DNA from: Carnegiea gigantea
Lineage: Eukaryota; Streptophyta; Magnoliopsida; Caryophyllales; Cactaceae
Direction of reading: 5' to 3'
DNA length: 64,000 nt
Assembly (NCBI GenBank): GCA_029747015.1
Contig: JAKOGI010002146.1
Span: 60,001-124,000, forward strand
This document shows positions 35,758 through 46,780 of this stretch, piece by piece. The notes below the pieces were generated by a model, which had not been told where the DNA came from, ran no database searches, and saw only the letters and a list, made by a program, of their open reading frames with translations. Each line of letters begins with the position of its first letter. The stretch's first letter is position 1. Position numbers and translations under genes: made by a program.

Positions 35758-36702
35758 TTTTCTTACTTGGAGATTGTTGCCGCCTTGCCTATTTGCTGAC
35801 TGAGTACTTTGATTAGTTTGCATGTTTTCCTGTACTTTCTTCGGACATTGGTTTTGGTAGTGTCCAATTTCTCCACACCCAAAGAACGCCCCAATTAATC
35901 TTGCATAGGGCCCATTGTGGAGCTTGCCGCACGTCTCACATCGAGGCCTTGGCTCATATGGAGTGCGGTCCTTCTGAGATTGATGATTGGAGTTAGGCTT
36001 CCTACCATTCCCACGTACTCCTCCTTGTGAGCTCTCGACCTCCCGCTTCCTTTTCTGTTGCGTAGCCAACTAAGATGCCTCAGACTCATCTATAACACGC
36101 TCCACTTTGATGGCTTTTTGGTACATCATTTGGATGTTTGGAAAGGTTAGTGCAGCCATGTTTGTCTTTAACTTGGGTTTGAGGCCTCTCTCAAATCGTT
36201 CCATTTTCATTTCCTCATTCGCCACTTGATGAGGAGCAAACCTACTCAATTCATTAAACTTAGACATATACTCAATAACTAGCATTTTTCTTTGCTTTAG
36301 GTCCAAAAATTCCTGCTCCTTAGCCCATTTTACCTCCTTAGGATAGTATTTTTCATCTAATAACCCCTTGAACTCTGCCCAAGTTAGTGGTTGTTCACCT
36401 TCTTTTGGCTTAACGGTATCTCACCAAAAGCTAGCATCTTTCTCAAACAAGTGAGCTGCGAACTTCACCTTATAATTAGTAGGACACTCCATAACCTCAA
36501 ACAATCCCTCAATCTTCCTCTTCCAGCGCTCATACTGAATTGGATCTGGTGCTCCGTCAAACGTAGGTGGCTTAAGCTTCAAAAATTTAATGAGCATCTC
36601 CATCCCATCATTTGGAGGCGGAGGTGGAGGGGGATTTTGCCTCTCTTCCAACATATCGTATACTATCTTAACTCCTGCACTCGTAATAAGACTCCAGGTC
36701 AC
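35758..36702 (-). pseudogene. gag of gag-only element, two nonsense codons
   Basis: The minus-strand frame from ATG 36702 runs 315 codons to 35758 with just two in-frame stops: TGA at 36418-36420 (after DASFW, where related gag proteins usually have a second Trp) and TAG at 36070-36072. The gag core is clear: LKLKPPTFDGAPDPIQYERW, IEGLFEVMECPTNYKVKFAA, then AEFKGLLDEKYYP and SKFNELSRFAPHQV. The C-terminal zinc knuckle is present as GCGEIGHYQNQC, but the residue three before its first visible Cys is Phe rather than Cys, so this knuckle lacks one ligand. A CETCGKLHNGP segment precedes it. The frame ends shortly before the polypurine tract, leaving no room for pol. Confidence 0.88.
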
Positions 36703-36897
36703 TTATGTGCACCATATACATATACTACTTATAGAGGAATTTCCATTAACCCCCTCCTAGTAAGCTTACAATAATTTAGCACTTAACACTTAACATACAA
36801 CATACATCGCATAGCACATAACATATAACTCTTAGCACATAAAAACATATCGGCGAGTCAAATCTTATTTTCTTTTATCATTTTAGAAAACCCTATA
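36703..36897 (-). other. 5' leader of gag-only element
   Basis: 195 bp between the primer-binding site and the gag ATG; includes repeated TTAGCACTTAACACTTAACATACAA-like words on the plus strand. No gene. Confidence 0.6.
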
Positions 36898-36909
36898 GCT
36901 CTGATACCA
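36898..36909 (-). other. Primer-binding site for initiator tRNA-Met
   Basis: Sense strand TGGTATCAGAGC, the standard plant initiator-Met primer site, five bases after the LTR end (TGTTACA TTTGA). Confidence 0.93.
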
Positions 36910-38084
36910 TCAAATGTAACACCCCCGACCTCGGACGGGCCGTGTTACACGCCACAGCCTTCCCCTGGGGAAAGACTGTTAAGGCAACTTGCTTAAACCT
37001 ATTTGAAATATAACATGAGAGAGACTCAAAGTTTAAAACTTAAGCCACTATAACCTAATTGGGCCTTGAGTTTAACCCTAGGGTTAGGAATGCTAGGATT
37101 TTCTCAATTTTCTGGCGTAAAACGGCCAGATTTCCCCTAAAAACTGACCATTTCCCAGGTTTAAAGCCTTACATAATAACCCTGCGATACATAATGGTAC
37201 TATATAACACCAACATCTCAACGGCTACACGCCGGAGTCCACAACTCTATGGGCCACACGCCCGGAGTATACAGAGCTTTCTATTTTTCATAAACTTTAC
37301 AAGAAGTTAAATAATTGCATAACCTTACAACATATTCAATATTACATAATTACGTCATAATCAAACCAAGCAAGTCCATTCTTGTTGCACTCCACGTATT
37401 AGTCACATACCTGTAGATCTGGGGAAAAAGGGGAAAAGAAATGGGGACGAGCAACCACCGCTCAGTGAGTAAACCCTCTCTCCCAAAACATACTTAAAAT
37501 ACATATCAACGTACGAAAGCCTTTCGTAATTCATTTTAGTTGAAGAACTTTCACATAATACATCATATTCGAACCATAAATCGAGTGAAGGAATAATCAT
37601 ACCAAAAGGCTTAACTTTAGAAGAAACCATAATGCGTTGACTTAACATAATAAAGTTACGCAAGCCCGAAAACATAGCATAAAAGGGGTTTTACGCATAA
37701 GTTTCACTTACTGAAAATCATACATAGTAACATAATCACGTAAATGAGGAGATTAGACTCTTAGAGGTACTTTGTTACTGCCATCTCGAGTCGGCCAAAC
37801 TCGAGTGGCAACATACGCCTATCCGGACAGACATCATACTATGCTGAGACATAATTATCATACTTAGATTTCAGGCGGGAATCAAACCACCATCCCTGAA
37901 TCTATCATAACGTAACATATGTGATACCAGGCGGGAACTAAGCCACCATCCCTGGGTCTCAGACTTAAGCTTAAAGTTTCTAGAGTAGCTCCTCCACGTG
38001 CACATAGACATAAACATAACCATACGTTCACATACATACTCATACTGATTCATATATAGGCCTTAGGAACTTATGAAATTCATA

Positions 38085-38484
38085 TACATACATACTTAGT
38101 AGATAAACATGCTTATACGTATTCATATATAGGTTTTATGAACTTAAAACATCAAAACATAATATACATACATACTTCGTAGACAAACATACTTATATGT
38201 ATTTATATATAAGTTTTATGAACTTAAAACATGAAAACATAATACACATACATACTTCGTAGACAAACATACTTATACATATTCATATATAAGTTTTATG
38301 AACTTAAAACATGAAAATATAATACACATACATATTTAGTAGACAAACATGCTTGTACGTGTTCATATATAAGTTTTATGAACTTAAAACATGAAAATAT
38401 AATACACATACATATTTAGTAGACAAACATGCTTATACGTATTCATATGTAAGTTTTATGAACTTAAAACATGAGAACATAATT
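38085..38484. repeat. 80 bp tandem repeats in 5' LTR (5 copies)
   Basis: The same word recurs at 38095, 38175, 38255, 38335 and 38415. The last copy is TTTAGTAGAC here but CTTCATAGAC in the other LTR, so array homogenisation or conversion has happened after insertion or between parents. Confidence 0.9.
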
Positions 38485-38734
38485 TTCTTACGACTTTAGC
38501 TTTAGGCAAATAACAAGAAAGGCCTCTTAAAAACATGGTGAGTATACTAACTCACGATTCAAAACTTCGTAGTTACTGGCGTGCTCTTGAAAGTTAGGAT
38601 TCTTAAATAATCACCTTCAGTTGCCCTTCTACGCTCATTACAATCTTTCAAACACAAGCGATGAACATGATACAAGCTAAGTATACTAATCTCATAAATC
38701 GATTTCGTGAATGGTTTAAAAGCTTTTTCATAAT

Positions 38735-39770
38735 CGAATTAAATTTGCTAACGTGTAAACTATCTTTGTAAAATACGTTTACGTATTCGTAAAACGACTT
38801 CGTTTCTAATTTAGAAGCTTCGTATAAACGTAATACGTTAATTAACTCATAAAACGATCTCCTTTTGGACTTAAAAGCTTCTTATAAGGGCAATAAGTTG
38901 GTTAATACTTAAAATGACTTTACTTTAAACTTAAAGGTTTCTTATAAAGGTAACACGTTTACAAAATCGTAAAACGGCTTTTTTTCTAACTCGAATACTT
39001 CGTATGAACGTAATAAGTTTACTAAACCGTAAAACGATTTCGTTTTCAACTTAAAAGCTTCTTAATAACGTAAAACAATTGCCAACTCATAAAACGACTT
39101 CACTTTTTAGCTAAAAGCTTCCTTTAAATGTAATATGTCTGTTAAATCGTAAATCAAAACTCGTTAGAAACATAACATGTTTAGTTAGTGCTTAATTCAA
39201 CTAAGTTCGAAGCTTAAAAGCTTCTCATAAACGTTATGAGTCTATTAACACATAAAACGGCTTCCTTTAAACTTCAAAGCTTCTTAAGAACGTAATAAGC
39301 TTGTTAAGTCGTAAAACGATTTCGTTTCTAACTTAAAAGTCTCATATGAACGTAATACGGCTACTAACTCGCAAAATGACGTCGTTTTTAACTTAAGAAA
39401 CTTCTTATAGACATAAAACGTTTGCTAATTTGTAAAACGACTCCATTATTAACTTAAAAGCTTCGTATAAACGTAATACGTTTATTAACTTGTAAAACGA
39501 CTTCACTTTAAACTTAAAAGTTTCTTATAAACGTTACACGTTTACTAAATCGTAAAACGACTTATTTTCTAATTTAAATGCTTCGCAAAAACACAATAAG
39601 TTTACTAAATTGTAAAGCGACTTCGTCTTTAACTAAAAGGCTCTTTATAAACATAACAAGGTTGCCTAATCATAAAACGACTTTGATTCTAACTTGAAAG
39701 CTTCGTATAAACGTAATAGGGTTGCTAAATCATAAAAACAACTTCGTTTCTAACTTAAATACTATGATTA
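38735..39770. repeat. About 60 bp degenerate tandem repeats in 5' LTR
   Basis: Counterpart of 33560-34600 with the same copy order and similar sequence. Confidence 0.85.
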
Positions 39771-40770
39771 GCAATAAATGTAAGCTAGATTCATCGAAAA
39801 CTCCATTTTAAAACATCTAGCAACCTTTTAAGAATATATTGGTTCTGCCCTAGCATAGCAATCTTTAATTCATTTGCATGTCCACACATATAATCGAATT
39901 AATACAATAACAATCCAATCTACCAATTCAGTAAACTGATTCTTATAACTATCATTCGAAATCCTTAAAATAGGAGGGATTAAAGGTTCACCCACCTCGA
40001 ATTCAAGCTATACGCATGCAAATTGGCTGGATTGAAGCTAAATTTGAACACCCAAAGCTCAGAGCTGATTCTGCCTCTCGCGCAAGGTTCGACCACCACC
40101 ACACCCAAAATTCTAACTCACAATTTCTGAAGTATTTAGGCACAATTTGCACGAATTGAAGGGAATTGAAGCAAGGATTCGATTTATAGAGGCAAGAGTG
40201 TTCGAATCTCATCGTGCATGCGCCGAGTTCGCCAGGCGTTCGGCCGGTTCTGCACTGAAATGGGTTCGGCCACGCGCTGGTGGAGACACCGGCACTTGGT
40301 GGGCGTTGCCTGAGGCACAGCGTGGCAGCGAGGAACAGAGAAGAGAAGGCAGGTGTGGGGCTTGAGGTCTGCGAATGGTGGAGGAAGCAGAAGAATAGGC
40401 AGAGAGAAGGGGGTGTGTCAAGTCACGCGGGAAGGAGGAAGAAGAAGCAGGCACAGGGGAGGGGGGTTCACGCGTGTGATAACTTTTAATCCCTTCTCTC
40501 TCTCCTTTTTTTTTTTTTTGATTCAATTCTATCACAAAACTCCAACCTATTGTATTAATAATCGAATACTCGGACCTCTAACGTTAAACCGAATTCCTAA
40601 ATATAATCGTTGGTCAGCTTACTGGTCCTTTGATTATATTAAGGATCGATTTAGTAAATTACAGAACCTGGGTAATAAAATAGCTGTAGGTCAGCAATTA
40701 TTAAAATAAAATTCTCTAACCCAACAGGCATAATATTCATTAAGCAAGTACGACGAAACTCCGGGTCTCA

Positions 40771-40777
40771 TATATAT

Positions 40778-40853
<76 letters not shown>

Positions 40854-40950
40854 GTATATTATGTATGTATGTATGTATGTATACACATATATATACATAC
40901 ATATATATACATATATATACATATATATACATACAGGTGTATATAATATA

Positions 40951-41006
<56 letters not shown>

Positions 41007-41060
41007 TATCTATATCTATATATATACACACACGTACATAAATATATATATATATTTGCA
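40771..41060. repeat. (TA)n and related microsatellite, right part, with TATAT duplication
   Basis: TATAT at 40771-40775 duplicates the bases before the other LTR. A long TA run follows, with TATG, TATAC and CACA interruptions (for example GTATGTATGTATGTATG at 40862). Open frames here are repeat artefacts. Confidence 0.9.
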
Positions 41061-41315
41061 TGCTTCTAATAACAATACCAATAAAAATACCAAAACTATA
41101 ATAAGAAACTAAAAAAAAATCTAAATTGCAATCTAAAATGATAAAAAACCTAAATATACTTCTAAGATGCTTTTAACCAAACAAGATTAAAACCCTAATG
41201 AAACCGCAAAAACTATCATAAATAATATATACATACACAAGTACGCCTAACCAAATTAGGCATCAGACGCCAAATGTAATGACTAACTCCCCCATGCTTG
41301 AATTACACATTGCCC
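41061..41315 (-). other. 3' untranslated region of Athila element (proximal part)
   Basis: On the minus strand AAGCATGGGGGAGTTAG (about 41285-41301) follows the env-position frame, just as in the element at 5354. No gene. Confidence 0.6.
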
Positions 41316-42640
41316 TCAATGTAGGCACATAGTAGAAAAAGGGAAGGGGAGCACCAAAAGGTAATCAGAAAGGAGGTGGGGGGGATGATGTGGTGGTTGG
41401 CCATAAGAGATATGCCAATCCCGCCAGGTGGCTAAATAAGCCCTATAGTCCTGGAAATATTGAGTTTGAGTAGCAAGCATCCCATGGAGCTCATTATGGC
41501 ACTCTTGGACAAAGTCACGAAGGACGGCATTATCAAAAGCTACATAAGTTCGAAGGGGCACTTGCTCTTCCTGAATGAATCTAAGGCTAGCTTGCAGGCC
41601 AGTATAGTCAGTAGTGTGTGGTTGGGAAGAAAAGCTAGGTCCAACTTGATGAGAATAAGGGGGCCGAGGTGATACAGGCTGAACAACCTCAGCATCGCCA
41701 GGTACCCAATAAATGTCAGCCCGGTGAAGTAAGGTAGTTCGATCAACATTGAGAAGTGGCATAAGCCGATCCCCAAGGTAAATCCAACATAAACGCCCAG
41801 CCTCTACTTTGCCAAAGTTCCTAATCTCAAAAAGCGGCTTGATCAAGCCACTCAAACCCAAAGACTCTATCCTCAGGGTTGGGCTCCCACCTATGACTAT
41901 TCTACCTTTAGTGCTAATAGTAGCAGTATACAATTGCCTGGCCAAAAATGAACCAGGATCAAGCTGGACACCGTCAAGCATACAGGACAAGAAATACAAC
42001 TCAGATAATCTCGGGACATTCAGACTATCATCCTGAGCAAAGAAACAACAAGCTAAGATACATTATGCTACCCGAATACAAGGGTTCCTAATATGTCTGC
42101 ATTTGGATGATCTAGCGTTGTACCTAACACTCCTCGAAAGCTCGCTCCAAAATGCATTTAGGTTGAATTTACGGGGGATTTGTCAGTTCGGTGAATCCAT
42201 ACTAGGTGGAAAGCCAAGTATACTGTTGAAGGTACCTAAGTTCAACTCATGTAATTGCCCTTACAAGTAAAATGAAATGTACCCGGCTTGACATTGAAGT
42301 CCTCTAGTGACCTTGATGTGAAGTGTACTTAGGACTTCTAAGGTCAGGTCCTAGTATGTGTGCTCCTTTATTTCTATAAAATGTCCCATATCTCCCCGAA
42401 ACCGCTTAATATCATCTAACATTCCTAAACGTGCTAACAATTCCTCATCATAATAACGAGTTGCCACAAACATGCATTCATTGAAATAATTATATCTAGG
42501 AACATGATCAGAGTTGGTTAAACTAAAGGATGAGGAATGCTACCTTGGGCTCATGCATTAGTGGAAGTTCGGAAGGTTCGTTGAGGTCGAGGCAGTGCTT
42601 GGTTTGATGATCCAACCTCCTTGATACTCCATTATCTTTT
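41316..42640 (-). pseudogene. Athila env-position ORF (PF03078-like), broken
   Basis: The last 228 codons (41999-41316) are open and contain motifs typical of this family: DPGSFLARQLYTA, TKGRIVIGG, GKVEAGRLCWIY and NVDRTTLLHRADIYW. The tail has coiled-coil-like spacing and a His/Pro-rich end. Upstream to about 42640 the homology continues (ATRYYDEELLARLGMLDDI-like, NAFWSEL) through several frameshifts and stops. In Athila elements this ORF sits after pol, where retroviruses have env; whether it is an envelope is disputed. It is not functional here. Confidence 0.7.
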
Positions 42641-43300
42641 AGTTGGTGCCATTGTTGCAAAATAGAACAAAAATTGAAGCTAAAACATAAAAAATAAAAT
42701 TTGAGGAAGAAAAATGAACACTTTAATGAAAAAAAAGAAGAAAGAAGATGGTTATGGTGGATGGTTGAAGGTGAGATGAGTTTGAAGAAGAAGAAGAAGA
42801 AGAAGAAGAAGAAGAAGAAGAAGAAGAAAGAGATGAAATTAGTGGGAGAAAGGGAAGGTTTAAATGAAGAGGAAGGATTTTGGGTGGAAATGGAGTAAAA
42901 ATGAGAAGAAATGTGGTTATGGTAGGTTTAGAGAGAGAAAGGGAGAGGTGATGAGAGAAAGAGTCCAATAAAAAGGTAAAGTTTGGGGAAAATGGAACAT
43001 CACTGCGGTCAAAAACCCTTGATCGTGGCCCATAGTAGGGCACCACGATTCGTTGGAGTGGCCATGAGCCGATCGTGGTGTCTGCTGACACCAAAAATTT
43101 TTTGATTCCTTGGTTTGGCACCCCATCGCCGTGGTTCTGGGTTGCTGGTCATGGTGCCAAACATTTTCCTTCTCTTTTTTTTTCGTGAAATGATAGAACA
43201 ACAACAAAAATAATGAAAATCAAAGCTAAGAAAAGAAAAAAAGGGATTAGATTGCCTCCCAAGAAGCACTCTTTTAAGGCCAAGAGCTTGACCATATTTA
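42640..43300 (-). other. Non-coding region upstream of env-position ORF
   Basis: Contains GC-rich palindromic words (CACGATTCGTTGGAGTGG, CGATCGTGGTG, CGCCGTGG, 43010-43165) that resemble the LTR segment at 59225-59285, and pyrimidine-rich leader-like DNA on the minus strand (42780-42980). It may serve as an internal promoter or leader for the downstream ORF (inference). Confidence 0.5.
42784..42830. repeat. (GAA)n microsatellite
   Basis: About 15 uninterrupted GAA/AAG triplets. It creates artefactual Lys and Ser frames on the two strands. Confidence 0.95.
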
Positions 43301-44400
43301 TATGCTTGATCCGGATCAATGCGTGTACGGACACTAGCTTTATCACGGACCACAAAATCGAATTTCTTCAATCGAAGGTACCGCCTCAAAAGCTCTGGTT
43401 GAAGGTCCTTCATTGTCATCAATTGATGCCATACACACTGTCCGCGTATAAGATAAATTGTGTACATGGCCCATTAGACTAGCTACTATCACCTTGTTTA
43501 ACCCCCAAGTCAAAATCAATATTAAATCTTTCCATAGGGGGCAAAGAGAGAACACCTTAAGCAAACCAGCAGTAATTACTCATGGTAGACTCATTAGAAG
43601 CAAGGGCCTCAACCTTGGGTGTGCTAGGCGGCATAGGAGCAGCAAACTCCACCTTAACATACCTTTGGTTGGGTTTCTTAGTAGAAATCCAGTCAAAGTT
43701 TAGAGGATCTTCACAATTCAAGATATCCTACATGTTAATCTCAATGGAAGGGGCAAATTCATCCAATAGAGAAATTCTCCTCCATATGACGGAACATAGC
43801 GTAGCGCCCTTGTACTTCAAATGTTATGCACCCTTTTCCTACATCAATATGGCAATCTGTGGTAGCCATAAAGGGCCTACCTAGAATAATTTGGGCATCA
43901 TCAGTCTCGATCATACCAACTATTATAAAGTCTTCCAATACCCAAATATCTCATATTTTGATTGGCACATCTTCTAATTTGCCTATAGGTTAGATTTCAA
44001 AACTGTCTGCTAACTGTAGTGAAAAGAGTGCGAGTTGTAATGGCCCTAAGTGAACCTTATGAAGCAAAGAGTAAGGTCTCAAACTACACTTGCACCTAGA
44101 TCACACAAGGCTTTCTCAATTTCCACCTTTCCCTCAATAGAGGGGATAGAGAAGCTACTTGGGTCAGAAATCTTAGTGAAAAAATGGTGGGGATCTGTAC
44201 ACTTTCATTCTCTATGAATGTGGTGGCCTTGGCACTATCATTTCTTTTCTTACTCTCAACCATAATTATTTCTCTACCCTCTGCAATTGATATATCCTCG
44301 GGGTCAACAGAGTCCTCTACTTCTTCCTTCAAAGTGACACAATTACAATGCTCATGAGGGTTAGGTTGGGGCATGCTAGGAAGTCTATTCGAGGGCATAA
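43300..44400 (-). pseudogene. Athila protease region, broken
   Basis: The minus strand shows DLGAS (about 44100-44086), the active-site motif of the retroviral-type aspartic protease, followed by a PIGKLEDVPIKI-like stretch and by IILGRPFMATT (near 43880), the second protease landmark. A KVEFAAPMPPSTPKVEALA stretch follows. The frame is broken by stops. After about 43460 only a short tail of uncertain origin (LLRRYLRLKKFDFVVRDKA) and the LGRQSNP box usual before the env-position ORF remain, so the enzymatic core of pol is deleted. Confidence 0.65.
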
Positions 44401-44600
44401 ATAAAAAGCTAGCTTATTGGGCAATTTGGGCTTCCACCATCTTGTTGTGAGTAGTAAGCATATCAACCTTAGAGGCTAATTACTTGATATACTCATCTTG
44501 CTTTTGTTGTGCCATTAGCATACTTTCCATCATAGACTCTAAATTAGACTTTTGGGGTACTTGTGGAGGGAAAGGAGGTCTTTGAAAACCAAGGAGTGGC

Positions 44601-45730
44601 CTAGCATTCATTAGGGCATATTTGGAGGGTTTTGATTATACCTATATGAGAAATTTCGATGATTCCTCCAACCCAGATTGTAGGTACTAAAGTAAGGGTC
44701 ATTGCCGGTCTCGGGTGGAAGTTTTGGACATAATTGACTTCACTAGAGTCTTGGGAAAAAGGACTCCCAACTTGACAATTCAAAGTCACATGTTCAATAG
44801 AACCACAAATTTCACATGGGGGAGGAGCACTAGAATTCACAGCATTAACATTCATACGATCCAAACTTTGAGTCATAGCATCAACTTTAGCAGAAAGCGA
44901 AGTAAGTGCATCAACTTCAAGCTTACTTCCAGCCCGTTTGGGTTGGCTTCATTCGGTGGACCATTAGAAACTGTTGAGTGACATCTCCTGAATCAAATTA
45001 TATGCCTTGTCTTTAGTTTTATTCATCAAGGTGCCTCCCACGGTAGCATCGATAGTGGAACTTACGGGTTGGGTCACACCATTATAAAAGGCTTGAATAA
45101 TTTTCTATCGTTGAAGACCATGATGGGTGCATAAATGTAGCAAATTCTTAAATTGCTCCCAAGCTTCATAGAGCATCTCATCATCCCTTTGTATGAAGTT
45201 GGTGATTTGATTTCTCAAACTTGCCGTTTTGCTCGGAGGGAAGAACTTGGCGAGGAAAACTTTAGTAAGCTCATCCGATGTGGTGATACATCCCGAAGGC
45301 AAAGAATGCGGCCAAGCTTTTACCTTATCCCTAAGTGAGAAGGGAAATAATCGCAGTCGAATGGCACCGGTGGAGAGTCCGTTAAATTTTAATGTATCGC
45401 ACACCTCTAAAAAGACCGAGAGGTGTAAATTCGGGTCCTCCAAAGGAGAGCCTCAAAATTGGGATTGTTGCACCATAGAAATGAGAGCTGGCTTGAGCTT
45501 AAAATTGTTTGCATCAATGTTAGGATGAGCGATGCTTGAGGCGATTCGTTAGACTCCCGAGGTAACAAAATCCCTAAGCGTCTTCTTTTGGTCACCTTCT
45601 CCTCCCGCCATATCTGTTGATGTTCTTGTTGCCTTACGTCTTTGTACTTCAATCTTTTGTTTCTTCATCCTTAAGCGGAAAGTTCTCTCTACCTCAGGAT
45701 CGGGTTCGTATAGAAATGGACTTCGCATAA
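44601..45730 (-). pseudogene. Athila gag, longest copy (array unit 1)
   Basis: On the minus strand gag begins near 45730 (FLYEPDPEVERTFRLR-type start) and runs through VCDTLKFNGLSTGAIRLRLF (the gag core), KVFLAKFFPPSKTASLRN and DDEMLYEAWEQFKNLLHLC to a zinc knuckle CEICGSIEHVTLNC near 44810. It retains the 242 bp (44918-45159) that all other units lack. Frameshifts separate the parts. Gag would build the particle. Confidence 0.75.
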
Positions 45731-46780
45731 ATGGGGAAGATTCCTGGAAGCACTATCACCAACACTACAAACGCAATCAAACAAAAAAGTAGAAATAAAA
45801 GACAAAAAATAAAATACTTAGTCACTTTCATAAGAATAACTCAGTAGTTAACAAATTGGTTCCCAGCAAAGGTACCAAGAACTTGACCACTACCTCAAGC
45901 GCACGAATGTTGTAGCATAGATAAAATATCGTTCCTTAGATACCAAAGCAATCTATCGAGTCCTTTCTATCGAAAAATGCTAAGCGACAACTTAATCGAG
46001 AATTTTGATTAATCGACTTCTAATGAACTAATTCTAAATCCAATCAAGAAGAAGTGTCTAGGGATTTATGTTAAGAAAGGTGTTGGATCAATATGATTAA
46101 CATGCGCTTTTCTCTAATCGGATAATTTCGAGGAATTTCATCTATATAGAATTTAGTCCATTCTTTTGAAATCAACCAAATTGACTAAATTAAGCAAAAG
46201 TCATTGTTTCAAACTAATTTGTCTTAATTTAAGTTCAATATTTTTGATTACTCTCAAGTCCTCCCAACATGCAGATTGCTCTCTCGAGTTGTCACTATAT
46301 TAGGTCTTATCAAGCAATCTGACAATCAATTTTCACCCTTCAGTTCTTAATTCAACTGTTTCAAGTGTGAAAGCAAAATTTAGCCAAAATTCACTCACAA
46401 CATTATAATCACTTAATAAAACGAAATCAAACCGATCATGAAACAAAAGCACAATTCTATTGATTATAATATTATCCAACTACCCTTCAATTCACTAACA
46501 AATCCCTAGACACGATAAACTAATCATTCATAGTTAAAAAAATAAATAACTATCTAATTGATTCAGCAAAATCTGACAGGGAAGGGCTTGACAATGGCAG
46601 CCTTCAACAAAACCTTCAAACCACCAATAAAACCGAGCTCCTCACTCAAGATTTCTCACTTGCACTAAAACAAACTAAAAATCCTAGCAAAAAAGAGTAG
46701 AATTTGGGAAGGAAATGGACTATCTATGCTATGCTTTCTCTTCCTCTGCTGCTGAGGGACACATTTACAAAGAAGAACAT
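44761..46780 (-). repeat. Array unit 1 (2020 bp)
   Basis: The only unit with the intact middle of gag (242 bp between two CAAGCTT words at 44918 and 45160) and joined to protease. Its primer site is decayed (TTCCCAGCAAAGGTACC near 45860). Confidence 0.9.

Larger units (their letters stand above)
31743..40770 (-). mobile_element. Complete gag-only LTR retrotransposon with giant LTRs (TR-GAG type)
   Basis: Two direct repeats of about 3.85 kb flank only 1319 bp of internal DNA. The minus strand is the sense strand: LTR (40770-36915), primer-binding site TGGTATCAGAGC for initiator tRNA-Met (36909-36898), gag (36702-35758), polypurine tract (35610-35596), LTR (35595-31743). There is no protease, RT, RNaseH or integrase. 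This is the structure of a non-autonomous element that keeps only gag; the missing enzymes must come from a relative. The LTRs differ by only a few percent by eye, so it is one of the younger insertions. Confidence 0.9.
36915..40770 (-). repeat. 5' LTR (3856 bp) of gag-only element
   Basis: Near-copy of 31743-35595. On the sense strand it starts TGAGACCCGG at 40770 and ends GGTGTTACA at 36915. Both LTRs share the two internal tandem arrays and the GC-rich leader block. Local differences include a changed fifth 80 bp repeat. Confidence 0.92.

Noticed and set aside
40740..41112. Ile/Tyr-rich open frames on both strands
   Set aside because: They are translations of the (TA)n microsatellite.
42701..43121. 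Lys-rich and Ser-rich frames
   Set aside because: They are produced by the (GAA)n repeat.
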